From an uncultured bacterium (GTDB taxonomy: Bacteria; Desulfobacterota; Syntrophorhabdia; Syntrophorhabdales; JANXAF01): 64,000 bases of DNA. Location of the stretch: contig CALKEQ010000004.1 in the NCBI GenBank assembly GCA_938084905.1, forward strand, positions 1-64,000, written 5' to 3'. Below, in pieces: positions 62,860 through 64,000 of this stretch. The notes beneath the pieces are model-generated. The model was not told the DNA's origin. It was given only the letters and a program-made list of their open reading frames with translations, and did no database searches. Both the position numbers and the translations under genes were made by a program. Within the stretch, counting starts at the first letter, position 1. Each line of letters starts with the position of its first letter.

Positions 62860-64000
62860 ATGGTTATTAAGGAAAAAATCATTCTCAACTTACTTAAGAA
62901 TAAGTCCCTGAAGATGGACGAGATCGCAAAAAGACTCGGCCTAAAAAAGAGAAATATGGAGAATTTGAGAAAGGTTCTCCTTGATCTTTCAAGAAGGGGA
63001 GAGATCACCTATCTCGGCAGAGGCAGGTTTTGTGGGAGGGAGGAAAAAAATAGAATTACAGGATTCATACGTAAAGTGGGAAAGGTTTACTTTCTCGAAT
63101 CCGATGAAAAGACGAAAAACTCATACGTAATTGTCTCGGCTCCACAAAATTTACCTCAAGACGCTCTTGGTGTGGGAGAGAGGAAAAAAAATGGATGCGA
63201 AATAATAAGGGTTTTCCCCTCCCTCTCTACCATAGAGGATATAAGGGAATTTGTTATCCTTAAATACGGTTTAAAGGACAGATTTGGTCACAAAGTTGAG
63301 AAAGAGATAAAAAAGATTGAAAGCGAACTCCGCTTCGATGGAAGGCTCGACCTAAGGCACTTAAGACACGTAACAATAGATGGAGAGAATGCAAAGGATT
63401 TTGATGATGCCGTATCTATTGAGAGAAGGGAGGGGGGCTATAGGCTCTACGTTTCCATAGCTGATGTTGGGTACTATGTGCGTAAAAAATCGGCTCTGGA
63501 TGAAGAGGCAAAGCGAAGGGGAATGAGTGTTTATTTTCCAGATTCTGTGATCCCTATGCTTCCAAAAGTCCTCTCAGACGATTTGTGTAGCCTTAAGCCA
63601 AAAAGGGATAGGCTCTCCTTCTCAGTTATTATTGACCTTGACAAAAAGGGGAATGTGAAATCTGCCTCTTTTAAAAAATCTGTGATAAGAAGCGTAAAAA
63701 GGCTTACGTATGAAGAGGTGGAGAGGGCGATCATAGAGAAGGATAAAGATGAAAGAAAAAGACTGAGAGGTTTAATTAAAGACCTTGAACTTATGAAAGA
63801 GCTTACCGAAAAGCTCCTAGAGATTAGGGAGGAAAGGGGTAGTCTCGATTTTGACCTCCCCGAGCCTGAGATCATCCTCGATATGGAGGGAGATGTAAAG
63901 GATATTTTACGCTCCAAAAGACTCTTTTCTCACAGAATAATAGAGGAGTTTATGATCCTTGCAAATAAAAATGTGGCCGAATTTTTTGTCAAAAACAAGA
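62860..64000 (+). CDS. rnr: Ribonuclease R (RNB family), 3' part cut by window edge
   Basis: 3'-5' exoribonuclease for structured RNA; the first 380 codons are present and open at the right edge, so the ORF track lacks it. The N-terminal winged-helix (LLKNKSLKMDEIAKRLGLKK) is followed by cold-shock/OB domains (about 60-160). The RNB catalytic domain starts with TIDGENAKDFDDAVSI (about 171-186) holding the metal-binding Asp residues, then VYFPDSVIPMLPKVLSD and RIIEEFMILANK. An in-frame stop a few codons upstream limits the start to ATG 62860 or TTG 62848. Confidence 0.95.
   Translation, partial: MVIKEKIILNLLKNKSLKMDEIAKRLGLKKRNMENLRKVLLDLSRRGEITYLGRGRFCGREEKNRITGFIRKVGKVYFLESDEKTKNSYVIVSAPQNLPQDALGVGERKKNGCEIIRVFPSLSTIEDIREFVILKYGLKDRFGHKVEKEIKKIESELRFDGRLDLRHLRHVTIDGENAKDFDDAVSIERREGGYRLYVSIADVGYYVRKKSALDEEAKRRGMSVYFPDSVIPMLPKVLSDDLCSLKPKRDRLSFSVIIDLDKKGNVKSASFKKSVIRSVKRLTYEEVERAIIEKDKDERKRLRGLIKDLELMKELTEKLLEIREERGSLDFDLPEPEIILDMEGDVKDILRSKRLFSHRIIEEFMILANKNVAEFFVKNK

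Overview
The window is a dense bacterial chromosome segment with 66 protein genes, two tRNA genes, one riboswitch and no stretch over 300 bases without a feature. No insertion sequence, phage, CRISPR array or rRNA was seen. The gene set points to an anaerobic or microaerophilic Gram-negative bacterium. It has a TonB-dependent outer-membrane receptor, TolC-type efflux, a coenzyme-B12-dependent ribonucleotide reductase, a selenocysteine-containing SelD, paired FAD/Fe-S 2-hydroxyacid oxidase genes and acyl-CoA metabolism. Heavy AGA/AGG arginine codon use and Lys/Glu-rich proteins hint at a warm habitat. My best guess is Desulfobacterota (former Deltaproteobacteria) or a neighbouring lineage; this is inference, because no rRNA is present.

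Layout. 1-2.3 kb: B12 transporter (BtuB-like) under a cobalamin riboswitch whose expression platform hides the Shine-Dalgarno site. 2.3-7.3 kb: histone-deacetylase-like enzyme with a small partner, then pyrR-pyrB-pyrC with an extra amidohydrolase. 7.5-12 kb: bacteriohemerythrin, then a tripartite EmrAB/TolC-like efflux operon behind a palindromic operator. 12-16.5 kb: rhodanese, and gap-pgk-tpi-secG-tRNA-Leu(GAG). 16.6-20 kb: acyl-CoA operon (3-hydroxyacyl-CoA dehydrogenase, enoyl-CoA hydratase, SCP2-type thiolase, DUF35 protein). 20.2-24.7 kb: a respiratory operon joining a succinate dehydrogenase/fumarate reductase to a Rieske protein and a b6-type cytochrome b, without cytochrome c1. 24.7-33.5 kb: MBL hydrolase, GalE-like epimerase, tRNA-Ser, FabH, a flippase-like protein, a glycosyltransferase, an ExeA-like ATPase with a degenerate receiver protein, GH57 and a phosphoesterase. 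33.6-40.7 kb: housekeeping operon ftsH-folP-cdaA-cdaR-pdxJ-acpS-nnr-tsaE. 40.8-44.1 kb: lysC-cimA plus a stand-alone LeuA-type regulatory domain. 44-48.8 kb: nitroreductase, fmt, def, an FAD-linked oxidase, selD (UGA-encoded selenocysteine, missed by the ORF track) and a DUF3553 protein. 48.9-53.2 kb: oxidase operon glcD-glcF-acyl-CoA synthetase. 53.4-62.8 kb: DJ-1/PfpI, membrane spermidine-synthase-like protein, class II RNR, DedA, a second acyl-CoA synthetase, RNase III, amidohydrolase and an ABC transporter. The right edge cuts an RNase R gene.

A recurring feature is that many operon heads have a recognisable sigma70-type promoter whose predicted +1 falls on or within a few bases of a GTG/ATG start with no Shine-Dalgarno site (ftsH, def, the GT2 gene, the ExeA-like gene, the DUF3553 gene, the phosphoesterase, an ABC ATPase, pyrR). 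Internal operon genes often carry good AGGAGG sites. This suggests widespread leaderless transcripts and was used here to choose several starts. The observations most worth follow-up are the SDH-Rieske-cytochrome b operon, the leaderless pattern, the ATPase/pseudoreceiver pair with a palindrome over its start, the stand-alone LeuA domain, and the recoded selD.
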